Positions 17,547 to 26,299 of a DNA stretch of 42,224 bases are shown piece by piece (position 1 is the stretch's first letter; each line of letters begins with the position of its first letter). Source of the DNA: Altererythrobacter sp. (lineage in GTDB: Bacteria; Pseudomonadota; Alphaproteobacteria; Sphingomonadales; Sphingomonadaceae); the NCBI GenBank assembly GCA_023260985.1, contig JALRKY010000025.1, forward strand, positions 1 to 42,224. The letters are read 5' to 3'. A program made the translations under genes and the position numbers. The notes below the pieces were generated by a model that made no database searches, was not told the origin of the DNA, and worked only from the letters and a program-made list of their open reading frames with translations.

Positions 17547-18647
17547 TCAAACGTTGAACTTGAACAACATCACGTCGCCGTCCTGGACGACGTATTCCTT
17601 GCCTTCTTGGCGCAGCTTGCCGGCTTCCTTCGCACCCGCTTCGCCGCCCAGCGCGACATAGTCGTCGTAGGCGATTGTTTCAGCACGAATAAAGCCGCGC
17701 TCGAAATCGGTGTGGATTTCGCCGGCCGCTTGCGGAGCCTTGGCACCCGCCGGGAAAGTCCATGCGCGCGCTTCTTTCGGACCGCAGGTGAAGAAGGTCT
17801 TGAGGTCCAGCAGTTTGTAGCCCGCACGGATCACGCGGCTGAGCCCGCTTTCCTCAAGCCCCAGTTCGGCAAGGTATTCGGCGCGGTCCGCAGGGTCCAT
17901 CGCTACGAGTTCGCTTTCGATTGCGGCTGAAACCACCACCGCTTCGGCGCCTTCGGCCGCAGCCTTGGCGAAGACGAGTTCCGACAGGGCATTGCCCTTG
18001 GCGGCATCTTCCTCGCCCACATTGCAGACGTAAAGCACCAGCTTGGCGGTGAGAAGTTGCGCCTGCGCGAAGACGCGCGCTTCCTCGTCATCCTTCGGCT
18101 CGGTCAGCCGCGCGGGCTTGCCTTCGCGCAGCAGGTCGAGCGCCTGGCCGAGGACCGAAGCCATCAGCTTGGCTTCCTTGTCGCCACCGGTGGCGCGTTT
18201 TTGCGCGGCGGGTACCCGCTTTTCGAGGCTCTCGAGGTCTGATAGCATCAGTTCGGTTTCGACCACTTCGGCATCGGTGATCGGATCGACCTTGTTGGCG
18301 ACATGCTGGATGTCGTCATCCTCGAAGCAGCGCAGCACATGCACGATCGCATCGACTTCGCGGATATTGCCGAGGAACTGGTTGCCTAGTCCTTCGCCCT
18401 GGCTTGCGCCCTTGACCAGCCCGGCGATGTCCACGAACGCCAGCTGGGTGGGAACCACCTTGGCGCTCTTGGCGATTACCGCGATCTGGTCGAGCCGCTC
18501 ATCCGGCACTGCGACCTGGCCGACATTTGGCTCGATCGTGCAGAACGGATAGTTCGCGGCCTGTGCGGCCTGCGTCTCGGTCAGTGCATTGAACAGGGTA
18601 GACTTGCCGACATTCGGCAGGCCGACGATCCCGCAACGGAAACCCAT
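17547..18647 (-). CDS. ychF: Redox-regulated ATPase YchF (OLA1 family)
   Basis: A 366-residue Obg-related P-loop ATPase that associates with ribosomes and is implicated in stress responses. The N-terminal MGFRCGIVGLPNVGKST contains the P-loop, DIAGLVKGAS is the switch II region, and the usual NKxD specificity motif is replaced by a CNVGEED segment, which is why YchF prefers ATP. The C-terminal TGS domain is recognisable in the FTCGPKEARAWTF and IHTDFERGFI segments. The start has GGAG eight bases upstream and gives the normal N-terminus. Confidence 0.95.
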   Translation of the reverse strand: MGFRCGIVGLPNVGKSTLFNALTETQAAQAANYPFCTIEPNVGQVAVPDERLDQIAVIAKSAKVVPTQLAFVDIAGLVKGASQGEGLGNQFLGNIREVDAIVHVLRCFEDDDIQHVANKVDPITDAEVVETELMLSDLESLEKRVPAAQKRATGGDKEAKLMASVLGQALDLLREGKPARLTEPKDDEEARVFAQAQLLTAKLVLYVCNVGEEDAAKGNALSELVFAKAAAEGAEAVVVSAAIESELVAMDPADRAEYLAELGLEESGLSRVIRAGYKLLDLKTFFTCGPKEARAWTFPAGAKAPQAAGEIHTDFERGFIRAETIAYDDYVALGGEAGAKEAGKLRQEGKEYVVQDGDVMLFKFNV

Positions 18648-18719
18648 CGATAACTCCGGAGTAAGTGATTGGCGGGCCCCATAGCGTGTCGCGCGCCGAT
18701 GTGGAAGCACAGGCTTGGC

Positions 18720-19112
18720 CATTTGCTCGATCCGCAGCGGCTCAACCGGATCGACCTCCAGCGCGCGAATGGCATTGGTGGCCCTTCGCTCGATGAAGCG
18801 TTCGGCAGGCTGATTGCCCATGCAGACCACGCTCCAGCATCGGGCGAGCCGGGGCGGCGGATCGCTACCACCATCGCGCTCGCTCTTGCGCGTACCTCCC
18901 GCAATGGCAAGCTATCGGGCAGCATCGCGTTGCAGATCGAGGGCAGGCTGGCGAGCTAGGCCGCGAAACTGGCCAAGGCTCCAACCAAGGGTGCGCTAGG
19001 TGACTGGCAGCATGGGCTGGCCCTGCTGCTGCACGATCGCGCAGCGCTCGACGCGGCCCTTGCGGACAAGAACGTGCTGCCGGCGGTCCCACCGGGCATG
19101 CCGATCGGCTAG
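18720..19112 (+). pseudogene. Decayed C-terminal fragment, probably of a zinc metallopeptidase (DUF5117-type)
   Basis: A plus-strand frame reads H-L-L-D-P-Q-R-L-N-R-I-D through to A-V-P-P-G-M-P-I-G-stop, with one in-frame TAG at 18957-18959 between RLAS and AAKLAKAP. Codon style and residue composition are protein-like on both sides of the stop, and there is no start codon with a ribosome site. The DPQRLNR opening and PPGMPIG end recall the C-terminus of DUF5117/DUF5118 zinc-dependent metallopeptidases of this group, but I could not confirm the family. The N-terminal several hundred residues are absent; the ychF gene lies immediately upstream, in the opposite direction. Confidence 0.5.
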
Positions 19113-19126
19113 CCCGGCTAGGCTCG

Positions 19127-20122
19127 TTAGACCCGGTGAACGGCGCGGATCAGAGGACCGGCACCCGACTGGCCAAGCCAACCGACCTGCACCTGCGCGC
19201 ACACCTCATTGATCGTAGCCTGCGGGATGCCGCCTGCGGAAACGGGCTGGCGCAGCGGGCTGGTGCCGCGCGGCATAGCCGCCAGCTTCGCGATGGCGCG
19301 CGGGATGTCCATCGTGTCGGCGCTGCGGCCCGATCCGTCTTCGGTCCCCATCCGCGTAACCTGTTGCGGATAGCCGGCGGTGTGAATTTCCTCGGCACGC
19401 GCCTTGAGCGCTGAAGTGTAGATGTTGCGGTTGACCCAGACCTTGGTCGGGTAACCGCCGGGCTGGATGATGGTGACGTCGATCTTGTGCGGTACCAGCT
19501 CATAGGCGAGCTGTTCGCTCATCGCTTCGAGCGCGAACTTGGTTGCCGAATAGTGCCCGGAATAGGGGGCGATCACGCGGCCGAGCTGGCTCGATATCTG
19601 GAAGATGTGCCCGCCGCCCTTCGCGCGCATGCCGGGCAGAACGGCCCGCGCCATGCGATGGCAGCCCAAGACATTGGTGTCGAATATCAGCTTAGTGGCC
19701 TCCATGTCCTGCACTTCGACAGGAGATGTGATCCCGATCCCGGCATTGTTGACGAGTACGTCCATCCCGCCGCCATTGATGCGCTCAGCCTCGGCCACAC
19801 CCGCAGCAACCTGTGAATCCGACAGCACATCGATCTCTATCACATCAATGTCGAGCCCTTCGCCGCTCGCCAGCTGGCGCAGTTCGTCAGCTTCTGGGCG
19901 GGGCAAATTGCGCATCGTGGCGAAGACGTGCGCGCCGCGGCGGGCGTAATATTCCGCTCCTGCCCGGCCAAATCCCGACGAAGTGCCGGTGATCAGGATC
20001 GCCTTTCCCGAAAGGTCGGGTTCGACGTGAAGATGGTCGGACTGGGCGAAAGATGCGGTGGCGGCAAATGCGCCGGTTGCAGCGGCGCCTGCAAGCAGGC
20101 CGCGGCGATCGATTTTTGGCAT
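19127..20122 (-). CDS. Tat-exported short-chain dehydrogenase/reductase
   Basis: A 331-residue classical SDR with a twin-arginine signal peptide: DRRGLLAG followed by a mildly hydrophobic Ala-rich stretch and a likely cleavage near SFAQS (about residue 27). The Rossmann motif is TGTSSGFG, NNAG is intact, and the catalytic YSATK and preceding Ser (SSQLG) are present. Export folded with its NAD(P) cofactor through Tat is the plausible route to the periplasm, unusual for an SDR. A C-terminal extension (about 60 residues beyond the core) is present. GGAGGAGA seven bases upstream supports the start. The substrate is unknown. Confidence 0.85.
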   Translation of the reverse strand: MPKIDRRGLLAGAAATGAFAATASFAQSDHLHVEPDLSGKAILITGTSSGFGRAGAEYYARRGAHVFATMRNLPRPEADELRQLASGEGLDIDVIEIDVLSDSQVAAGVAEAERINGGGMDVLVNNAGIGITSPVEVQDMEATKLIFDTNVLGCHRMARAVLPGMRAKGGGHIFQISSQLGRVIAPYSGHYSATKFALEAMSEQLAYELVPHKIDVTIIQPGGYPTKVWVNRNIYTSALKARAEEIHTAGYPQQVTRMGTEDGSGRSADTMDIPRAIAKLAAMPRGTSPLRQPVSAGGIPQATINEVCAQVQVGWLGQSGAGPLIRAVHRV

Positions 20123-20152
20123 GGGTATCTCTCCTCCAATGCAGCATAGCGC

Positions 20153-20670
20153 CTATCCGCGGGCAAGTGTGTCCAGCCGGCATCGCGCCTCGCGCGAGAT
20201 GCAGAGCCGGACCATCTTGTCGCGATAGGGCCCTATCCGACCTTCGAACCTTTGCCTTGGACTATGGTTCCAGCGCGCGACATAAAGCAGGAAAGATAGG
20301 TCGAGCCGTTCCGGGCAACCCTCGGCATGTCAGGACGGGCGCGCCCGCGCCAGGTCAGGATGCGCTGGAGCACCCGCCACAAACACAGCGGGATCGGGTA
20401 ATCGAGATAGACCACAGTGTCAGCGTACGGCAGCCGCTCGTCCAGTGTGCCGCCATAGGCCTCTTCGATGATCCACCGATCGCCTGCCACGACTTCGCTC
20501 GGCCGCGCGGGCAATTGCTCGTCGGCGGCATCGATCCACCCCGGTTTCCAGTTGAGCTTGTCCATATGGAACAGCGGCAAGCCGGTCACTTCGGCCAATT
20601 CGAAGACGAAGGTCGACTTGCCGGCGCCACATGGGCCGACGATAAGGACACGCTGAAATAAATGCGCCAT
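20153..20670 (-). pseudogene. P-loop AAA/adenylate kinase-like (FlaR/topology-modulation family), broken by a single-base frameshift
   Basis: The N-terminal 116 codons read as a FlaR-like P-loop protein: GPCGAGKST (about 12-20), DKLNWKPGW, RWIIEEAYG and DYP. After ARPDMP the frame goes off and would end as an unrelated tail at 20233. Shifting by one base at about 20321-20325 restores the family ending, with GCPERLDLSFLLYV followed by a Trp- and Arg-rich tail, and 55 codons stay open to a TAG at 20153. The product would be 172 residues, normal for the family. The change fits loss of one G in CCGGAG, either a real mutation or a sequencing error. Function of the family is unsettled. Confidence 0.75.
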
Positions 20671-20725
20671 GCCGCCGCGCCTAATAGGAACCGGTGCAGG
20701 CACCAGTAGGCAAGTGAGGGCGCGC

Positions 20726-21376
20726 CTAACTCTCCAGTCCGATCGAGCGGATGATATTGCCTGTGGAAACAAGCAAGTTGATCGAGCCGGTTCCGCCCCT
20801 GTCGATCTTGAGCAAAATCCGCGGCGTTCCCCGCTCATCCTGCAGCATGATCACCGATGCGCGGTCCATTGACTTGCCTGCGAACAGGCGCGGAGCGCCT
20901 CCGGCCGCGCTGCGGAGGATTTCCAGCTTGCCTTCCTTGTTCTCGAACATCGATCCGGCGGGGCGGTCGGAAATGATCAAGGCCGCGATGTTGCGGTTGC
21001 CGCTGTCGTTCTGCAGAAGTTGCAGGGTCTGGTCGCTCTCATACCGGTCGAAGGTCAGACTGGCTCCGGCATTGGTTTTCCCGTCGACCGACTTGCTGGC
21101 CCCTTTCAGGCCGCCGTTCTTGGCACCCTCCTCATTGAGGAACAGCATGCCTGTCGGAAAGCACCGATCCGGGCGGGGTATCTCTTCGCCCTTGTGGAAC
21201 GAGCCCGGAAAACGGTCGCGGCCTGCAATGACCATGCGAAGCGCGCCGTCCGGTTCGCGAACGTTGATCCGCTCGACGTCGATAGTCGAAAAATGCTGCG
21301 GTTTAGCGGCGGCAGTCAGCGCCACCACCATTCCTGCCAGTGCCGCACCCGTAACGATCCCCTGCCAATAGCTCAT
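20726..21376 (-). CDS. Membrane-anchored conserved hypothetical protein
   Basis: A 216-residue protein with one N-terminal hydrophobic segment (WQGIVTGAALAGMVVALTAAA, about residues 4-23), so it is probably anchored or secreted. The rest is hydrophilic, beginning with FSTIDVERINVREPDG and containing repeated beta-like motifs such as LRMVIAGRDRFPG and TPRILLKIDRGG. This looks like a recurrent conserved family of unknown function. An ATG with GGAGAGG seven bases upstream is chosen; the frame opens nine codons earlier. It is upstream of the broken P-loop gene on the same strand. Confidence 0.7.
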   Translation of the reverse strand: MSYWQGIVTGAALAGMVVALTAAAKPQHFSTIDVERINVREPDGALRMVIAGRDRFPGSFHKGEEIPRPDRCFPTGMLFLNEEGAKNGGLKGASKSVDGKTNAGASLTFDRYESDQTLQLLQNDSGNRNIAALIISDRPAGSMFENKEGKLEILRSAAGGAPRLFAGKSMDRASVIMLQDERGTPRILLKIDRGGTGSINLLVSTGNIIRSIGLES

Positions 21377-21433
21377 TTGCTGCCTCTCCTGGGTTAATGA
21401 CACAACACAGTAAGGTGGCGGGATGCGGCAGCG

Positions 21434-22003
21434 TCAATCCTGCATACGTACTGCCACATCGCTCATGAAGCGGGCGTCATCGCCCTTGGCCAGCCATTCC
21501 GCTTCGGCGGCGATCGCGCCGAGCATGTCGACAAGATCGTCCTGCTCGCTCTTGGCGTAATTGCCGAGAACATAGCCGGTCACCCGGTCCTTGTGGCCGG
21601 GGTGGCCAATCCCGATCCTTACGCGGCGGAACTCAGGGCCAAGGTGCTGGTCGATCGACCGCAGGCCGTTGTGGCCGGCGGTGCCGCCGCTCTGTTTTAT
21701 CTTAACCCTGAACGGCGCAAGGTCGAGCTCGTCATGGAACACGGTGAGCGCATCCGTGCCGAGCTTGTAGAAGCGCAGCGCCTCCGCCACGCTGCGGCCG
21801 CTTTCGTTCATGAAGGTCGCGGGCTTGAGCAGCAGGATCTTCTGTGTGCCGATGCGGCCTTCCTGGGCCCACCCCTGGAACTTCTTTTGCACCGGGCCGA
21901 AATCATGCATATCGGCGATAACGTCGAGCGACATGAAACCTACATTGTGCCGGTTCATCGCATATTTCGGTCCGGGATTTCCGAGGCCTGTCCAGATTTG
22001 CAT
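21434..22003 (-). CDS. pth: Peptidyl-tRNA hydrolase
   Basis: A 189-residue Pth that recycles peptidyl-tRNA released from stalled ribosomes. Signatures are TGLGNPGPKYAMNRHNVGF near the start (catalytic His in RHNVG, Asn before it), FMNESGRSV, and GTAGHNGLRSI with the downstream Arg-rich RRVRIGIGHP. The length is normal. It lies downstream of rplY on the same strand, a frequent neighbourhood, although a broken DUF1330 gene and a terminator-like hairpin sit between them. Confidence 0.95.
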   Translation of the reverse strand: MQIWTGLGNPGPKYAMNRHNVGFMSLDVIADMHDFGPVQKKFQGWAQEGRIGTQKILLLKPATFMNESGRSVAEALRFYKLGTDALTVFHDELDLAPFRVKIKQSGGTAGHNGLRSIDQHLGPEFRRVRIGIGHPGHKDRVTGYVLGNYAKSEQDDLVDMLGAIAAEAEWLAKGDDARFMSDVAVRMQD

Positions 22004-22082
22004 CTGCGCGCCCTAGCATATGGATCAAAAATTCAAACCGTCGTTCGGAATGGCGAGTGTCAGGCTGGGCGGGGCAAAGCAA

Positions 22083-22519
22083 TCACTGCTTTGGCCAAAG
22101 CGGCAGCAAGCGTGAATCGCATATCGCGGCGGTGCGGTGAGCCGTGATGGCCTGCTCTTCCGGGTCGCTGGCAAACGCTAGGAAGCTTGCCTTGCTCGCC
22201 TGTCTTACAAGCATGGCGTAATCCCAGCTCTCGTTCTGCGGTCCCATCAGGAACTCGTCTGCGCACCCGGCGAAGATCAAGCTTCCCCCAGAAGCGTGGA
22301 GCAGCGGCTGAATACCTTGCTTATAAGCGGGGTAGCATCTTCGCCGCTGCAACTGCTCGCCGGTTTCAGCGCGGGCGCATGGCTGTAAGCGGTGCGTTCG
22401 CGAAATCGCAGCAGGTTTAGCATCACCACAGCTCCGTCAACGGGCGCTCCGAAGAAGCGCGCTCCTTGCTCGGGCGAAACCTCCAGATAGTTTTGGGTGG
22501 CCTGGGTGGGGGTGTCCAT
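22083..22519 (-). pseudogene. DUF1330-like gene broken by a single-base frameshift
   Basis: The first 62 codons give a DUF1330-like N-terminus with VVMLNLLRFRE and then SGEDA. The frame then shifts near 22331-22337, and the next frame continues with YPAYKQGIQPLLHASGG, GPQNESWDYAMLV and HRTAA to a TGA at 22083. Together they give about 145 residues, the normal size of this family of small ferredoxin-like fold proteins. Loss of one T in GCTTAC would explain it. The start has no strong ribosome site. It may be a true pseudogene or an assembly error; the FlaR-like gene nearby shows the same kind of break. Confidence 0.7.
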
Positions 22520-22542
22520 TTGAGCTGTTACAGTGTTGAATC

Positions 22543-22570
22543 AAAACGCCGGCCCATTGCTGGACCGGCG
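22543..22570 (-). terminator. Rho-independent terminator after rplY
   Basis: On the minus strand CGCCGGTCC pairs with GGGCCGGCG (nine pairs including one G-T), with loop AGCAAT, and is followed by TTTTGATT. It begins about 30 bases after the rplY stop. This is the clearest minus-strand terminator in the window. Confidence 0.75.
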
Positions 22571-22600
22571 CCTTAGTGATTTCGCAAGAGAAGCGGGGGA

Positions 22601-23272
22601 TTACTCCTCGCCGGCTTCTTCTTCGCCTTCATCGGCATTCTGCTCGGAAGCGGGCACTTCGTCAGCGGCGGCTGCAGTCGAGGTATCGCCTTCGGCCTTC
22701 TTGAGCGCCGAAGGTGCGACCAGCGTAGCGATGGTATAGTCGCGATCGGTGATCGCGCTTTCGCTGCCGGCGGGAAGCGTCACTTCACTGATGTGGATCG
22801 AATCGCCCACCTCCTTGCCGGTGACGTCGATCACGATTTCGCTCGGGATCTTGTCCGCTTCGCAAATCAGGTCGAGCTCGTGGCGCACGATGTTGAGAAC
22901 GCCGCCCTTCTTCAAGCCTGGGCTCTTTTCTTCGTTGATGAACATCACCGGCACGTTCACTTCGACCTTGGCGTCCTTCGACAGGCGCAGGAAATCGACG
23001 TGGGTCGGGCGATCGGTGACGGGATGGAAAGCGACATCCTTGGGGAGCGTGCGCACGCTCTTGCCGCCAAGCTCGATCATCACGATCGAGTTCATGAAGT
23101 GGCCGGTACCAAGCTGGCGGACCAGTTCCTTCGCCTCGACGTGGATCATCGTGGGTTCTTCCTTGCCGCCGTAGATAACGGCGGGAACACGGCCATCGCG
23201 ACGCAATGCACGGGAGGCTCCCTTGCCAGCCCGTTCGCGCGCTTCGGCCGGCAGGTTCAGAGCGTCGCTCAT
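22601..23272 (-). CDS. rplY: 50S ribosomal protein L25, long CTC form
   Basis: A 223-residue L25/TL5/CTC-family protein that binds 5S rRNA. It begins with a typical [25 protein letters not shown] segment (read in pieces: [20 protein letters not shown]) and continues into the L25 C-terminal beta domain around [19 protein letters not shown] very acidic Ala/Glu tail of about 30 residues follows, common in alphaproteobacterial L25. The gene stands ahead of pth and is followed by a strong terminator, which explains why its mRNA should be separate. Confidence 0.95.
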   Translation of the reverse strand: MSDALNLPAEARERAGKGASRALRRDGRVPAVIYGGKEEPTMIHVEAKELVRQLGTGHFMNSIVMIELGGKSVRTLPKDVAFHPVTDRPTHVDFLRLSKDAKVEVNVPVMFINEEKSPGLKKGGVLNIVRHELDLICEADKIPSEIVIDVTGKEVGDSIHISEVTLPAGSESAITDRDYTIATLVAPSALKKAEGDTSTAAAADEVPASEQNADEGEEEAGEE

Positions 23273-23409
23273 GTCACTTACCTTTCGAATTGCTTTGAGT
23301 TTGTCATTTCGCGCGCCACACCTCCAGGGATGACCATGACGCCGAAGCGAGGCTCCTTAGGCGGCAAAGTGCCGATTGGCAAGTTTGGATTACCCCGGCT
23401 GGCGCGGCC

Positions 23410-24288
23410 TTATTGCAGGCGGTGCACGGCGTAGCCCCTCTGCTCCAGCAAAGCGGCGAGGCCATCGGGCCCGACGAGGTGCGCGGCGCCCACTCCGATC
23501 AGCGGGCGCCGCTTCTGCTTGAGCATGGCGTCCAACTGGGCAACCCAGTCCAGATTGCGTCCGACCAGCAAAGCCTGGCGCAGATCGCGATCGGCGAGAA
23601 TGCCAGTTTGCGTTGCCGCGACAAGTTCATCCTCGTCGCCGGCAAGCCATGCCCTCCGTAAGCGGTCCGGGTCCTCTCCGCGCTTCTTTGCTTCTACGAC
23701 CACTCCGGACAGCAGGTCTGATTGGTCCTGCTCTGCGAGCTGGTCGAATATGCCTAATTGCCGTTCTGCGCCTTCAAGTTCGCGTATCTCGCGACCCTTG
23801 AAATCGGCCAGCAGCGCGCGATCAGCCCCATGCCACGACGAACCGTCATCGTCCACTTGCGCCAGCATCAGCGCCACCGCCCAGGTCTCTATCCCTGCGA
23901 AATCACCGGGCGAATAGCCGCCTCGCTCGATTAGCGCAAAGAGGTCCGGCCGGTGCTCGGAGCCTACGCGCATGCCGATCTCGGTCTGGTCTGGGGAGCC
24001 CGCGAGGTCGGCGAAAACCTTGCCGATTGCAGCATTGTCATCAAGCGCAGCGATTTCCACCACCAGCAAGTCGGCCCGGTCGATCACACTGTCGAGTTCA
24101 TCGGTGCGCCATTGCACACCGCCGCGCAGCGAATGGATCGTGCCGAACAGCCAGCCTTCTACGGAGCCGTCTTCGCCGGTCACTTCGTAGAGGATGGGCG
24201 ACGCATCGCTCCACTCGCCTTGCGGTTGCTGCCCGCATGCAGCCAGCGCCAGCGCGCCGATCAGGGGCAGGAGACGGCGCAGGATCAC
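23410..24288 (-). CDS. TraB/GumN family protein, lipoprotein copy
   Basis: A 292-residue TraB/GumN (Tiki-like) fold protein. The GTG at 24288 overlaps the stop of the upstream paralogue as GTGA, and gives a lipoprotein signal with lipobox ALAAC near residue 18. Family signatures are LFGTIHSL with its catalytic-type His, VVEIAALDD, RNLDWV and the C-terminal GAAHLVG. The last deviates from the usual GAGHL. Members are proposed metalloproteases, but the activity of bacterial copies is unproven. The protein is likely anchored in the periplasm. Together with the neighbouring gene it forms a translationally coupled pair. Confidence 0.85.
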   Translation of the reverse strand: MILRRLLPLIGALALAACGQQPQGEWSDASPILYEVTGEDGSVEGWLFGTIHSLRGGVQWRTDELDSVIDRADLLVVEIAALDDNAAIGKVFADLAGSPDQTEIGMRVGSEHRPDLFALIERGGYSPGDFAGIETWAVALMLAQVDDDGSSWHGADRALLADFKGREIRELEGAERQLGIFDQLAEQDQSDLLSGVVVEAKKRGEDPDRLRRAWLAGDEDELVAATQTGILADRDLRQALLVGRNLDWVAQLDAMLKQKRRPLIGVGAAHLVGPDGLAALLEQRGYAVHRLQ

Positions 24289-25211
24289 TGCACACGAACC
24301 GTCTCGATGCCGAGCGCGCTCAAGGCGTCCTGCACGCTTGCCTTGCCTGCAAGGTGCCCGGCGCCCACTGCTACGAACACCGTGCCGGGCGTTTCGAGCC
24401 GCTTGTCGATCCATTGCGCCCAATTGCGATTGCGCGAATATAGCAGGGCGTCGGCTACCGTCGGATCAGTGAGGCCTTCGTTCATCAATTTTGCCAGCGC
24501 GTCGGCATCGCCTTCGAGCCATTCGGCTACCATCTTGTCGAGCATGGGTTTGATCTCGTCGATCCCGGCCGAAGCTTCGACCAGGAAATTGACCTGCGAT
24601 TCCTGCGGCAACTGGTCGAAGATACCGATTTGGAATGCGATGGTTTCGAGCGCCTGCTGGTCCTTGTCGCCCGCCTTGGTCAGGATCACCTTTTCCACCC
24701 CGGAATCGGGCGAATAGCCTTGCTGAAGCAGCGGCAGCATCGACATCATCATGCCCGCATACCAGGGCTCGAACCGGTCGAAGGCGGCGGCCGGGATACC
24801 CAGCTTGCCCAACGCCGCTTCATATGTGGCATTCTGCTCGGGGTTTAGCAGGCTGCGCAGCGTGATAGCCGCAGGCAGCATGCCTTTGGTCATCACCAGC
24901 TGCTGCATTTCCGTGGGCATGTCAGCCGTCATCTTGATTTCGGTGATCACGCTGTCGGACGAGGCGAGCGCGTTCTCGAGGACGCTCGATGACCATTCGA
25001 CGGCCTTGGGCAAGGCGTGGACCGTGCCGAAGATATAGATCGTGGTGTCCTCATCGACGACCTTCCACAGCGCGGGTCCCGCAGGGGTGCTCAACTCGAG
25101 GCTGGTTGCAGTCGCAGCGACTTCGGCTTCCTGCCCGGCGAAGGCGGGAGCGGCAAATGCGAGCGCGGACAGGCCAAGTGCGGCGAGGACTTTGCGGGGG
25201 GTCAGCTTCAT
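24285..25211 (-). CDS. TraB/GumN family protein, exported
   Basis: A 308-residue paralogue of the next gene, with a Sec signal peptide (ALGLSALAFAAPAFA, cleavage about residue 25). FGTVHAL, EIKMT, FDRFEPWYAG, RNRNWAQ and GAGHLAG are the family signatures, here in canonical form. TraB/GumN proteins are predicted periplasmic proteins related to Tiki metalloproteases. The two genes overlap by four bases and are transcribed away from glyQ. Why two differently anchored copies are kept together is unknown. Confidence 0.85.
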   Translation of the reverse strand: MKLTPRKVLAALGLSALAFAAPAFAGQEAEVAATATSLELSTPAGPALWKVVDEDTTIYIFGTVHALPKAVEWSSSVLENALASSDSVITEIKMTADMPTEMQQLVMTKGMLPAAITLRSLLNPEQNATYEAALGKLGIPAAAFDRFEPWYAGMMMSMLPLLQQGYSPDSGVEKVILTKAGDKDQQALETIAFQIGIFDQLPQESQVNFLVEASAGIDEIKPMLDKMVAEWLEGDADALAKLMNEGLTDPTVADALLYSRNRNWAQWIDKRLETPGTVFVAVGAGHLAGKASVQDALSALGIETVRVQ

Positions 25212-25384
25212 CGATGGTCCCGTGATTGATATTGGTGGTTCCGCGAATGCTAGTCCTAGGATGGCTGAACCATCAATGAAAAGGGTTTATGCACCGGTCG
25301 TAAACGGTTTTGGGGAAGATGTGCTGCGCAAATGCCGCGCTGCGGCATTGACGGTTGGCAGGGCCTGCGCCATGGGCGCTGCCC

Positions 25385-26299
25385 ATGAGTTTCGAACTGC
25401 CCAAACGCGATCCCAGGCGCTCCTTCCAGGACACGATCCTAGCGCTCCACGACTATTGGAGCGCGCAGGGCTGCGTCATCCTGCAGCCGTATGACATGCG
25501 CATGGGGGCGGGGACCTTCCACACCGCGACTACCTTGCGCGCGCTGGGTCCCGAACCGTGGAACGCTGCCTTCGTCCAGCCTTCGCGCCGTCCCACCGAT
25601 GGACGATATGGCGACAACCCCAACCGGCTACAGCATTATTACCAGTACCAGGTGATCATGAAGCCGAGCCCGCCGGACTTGCAGGAGCTCTATCTCAAGA
25701 GCCTGGAAGTGATCGGGATCGACCCGCTCAAGCACGATATCCGCTTCGTCGAGGACGATTGGGAAAGCCCAACGCTAGGCGCCTGGGGCCTTGGCTGGGA
25801 AGTATGGTGCGACGGTATGGAAGTGACCCAGTTCACCTATTTCCAGCAGATGGGCGGCTTCGACTGCAAGCCGGTGGCAGGCGAGCTGACCTACGGGCTT
25901 GAACGGCTCGCGATGTATATCCAGGGCGTCGACAATGTTTACGACCTGGCCTTTAACATGCAGGGCGTGAGTTACGGACAGGTGTTCCTTGAGAACGAAC
26001 GTCAGATGTCGAAGTGGAACTTCGAAGTCGCCGAAACCAATGCGCTGTTCGACCTGTTCAACAAGGCGGAGGCGGAATGTCGCAACTGCCTCGCAAACGA
26101 CGTTCCGATCGCCGCTTATGAGCAGGCGATTGAAGCCAGCCACGTATTCAACCTGTTGCAGGCGCGCGGCGTGATCAGCGTGCAGGAACGCGCCAGCTAC
26201 ATGGGCCGCGTGCGCGACCTCGCGCGCTCGTCTTGCGAGAAATATGCCGAGAAGATGGCTCCCGAATGGCAGGCGAAATATCCGGAGTGGACGCTGTGA
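25385..26299 (+). CDS. glyQ: Glycyl-tRNA synthetase, alpha subunit
   Basis: A 304-residue alpha subunit of the bacterial alpha2-beta2 GlyRS, carrying the class II catalytic core that charges tRNA-Gly. Recognisable stretches include [18 protein letters not shown] (start of the core), [31 protein letters not shown] and [10 protein letters not shown]. The length is standard. The ATG at 25385 gives the normal MSFELPKRD start; the frame opens ten codons earlier. The stop overlaps the glyS start as GTGA, giving coupled translation of the two subunits. Confidence 0.96.
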   Translation: MSFELPKRDPRRSFQDTILALHDYWSAQGCVILQPYDMRMGAGTFHTATTLRALGPEPWNAAFVQPSRRPTDGRYGDNPNRLQHYYQYQVIMKPSPPDLQELYLKSLEVIGIDPLKHDIRFVEDDWESPTLGAWGLGWEVWCDGMEVTQFTYFQQMGGFDCKPVAGELTYGLERLAMYIQGVDNVYDLAFNMQGVSYGQVFLENERQMSKWNFEVAETNALFDLFNKAEAECRNCLANDVPIAAYEQAIEASHVFNLLQARGVISVQERASYMGRVRDLARSSCEKYAEKMAPEWQAKYPEWTL

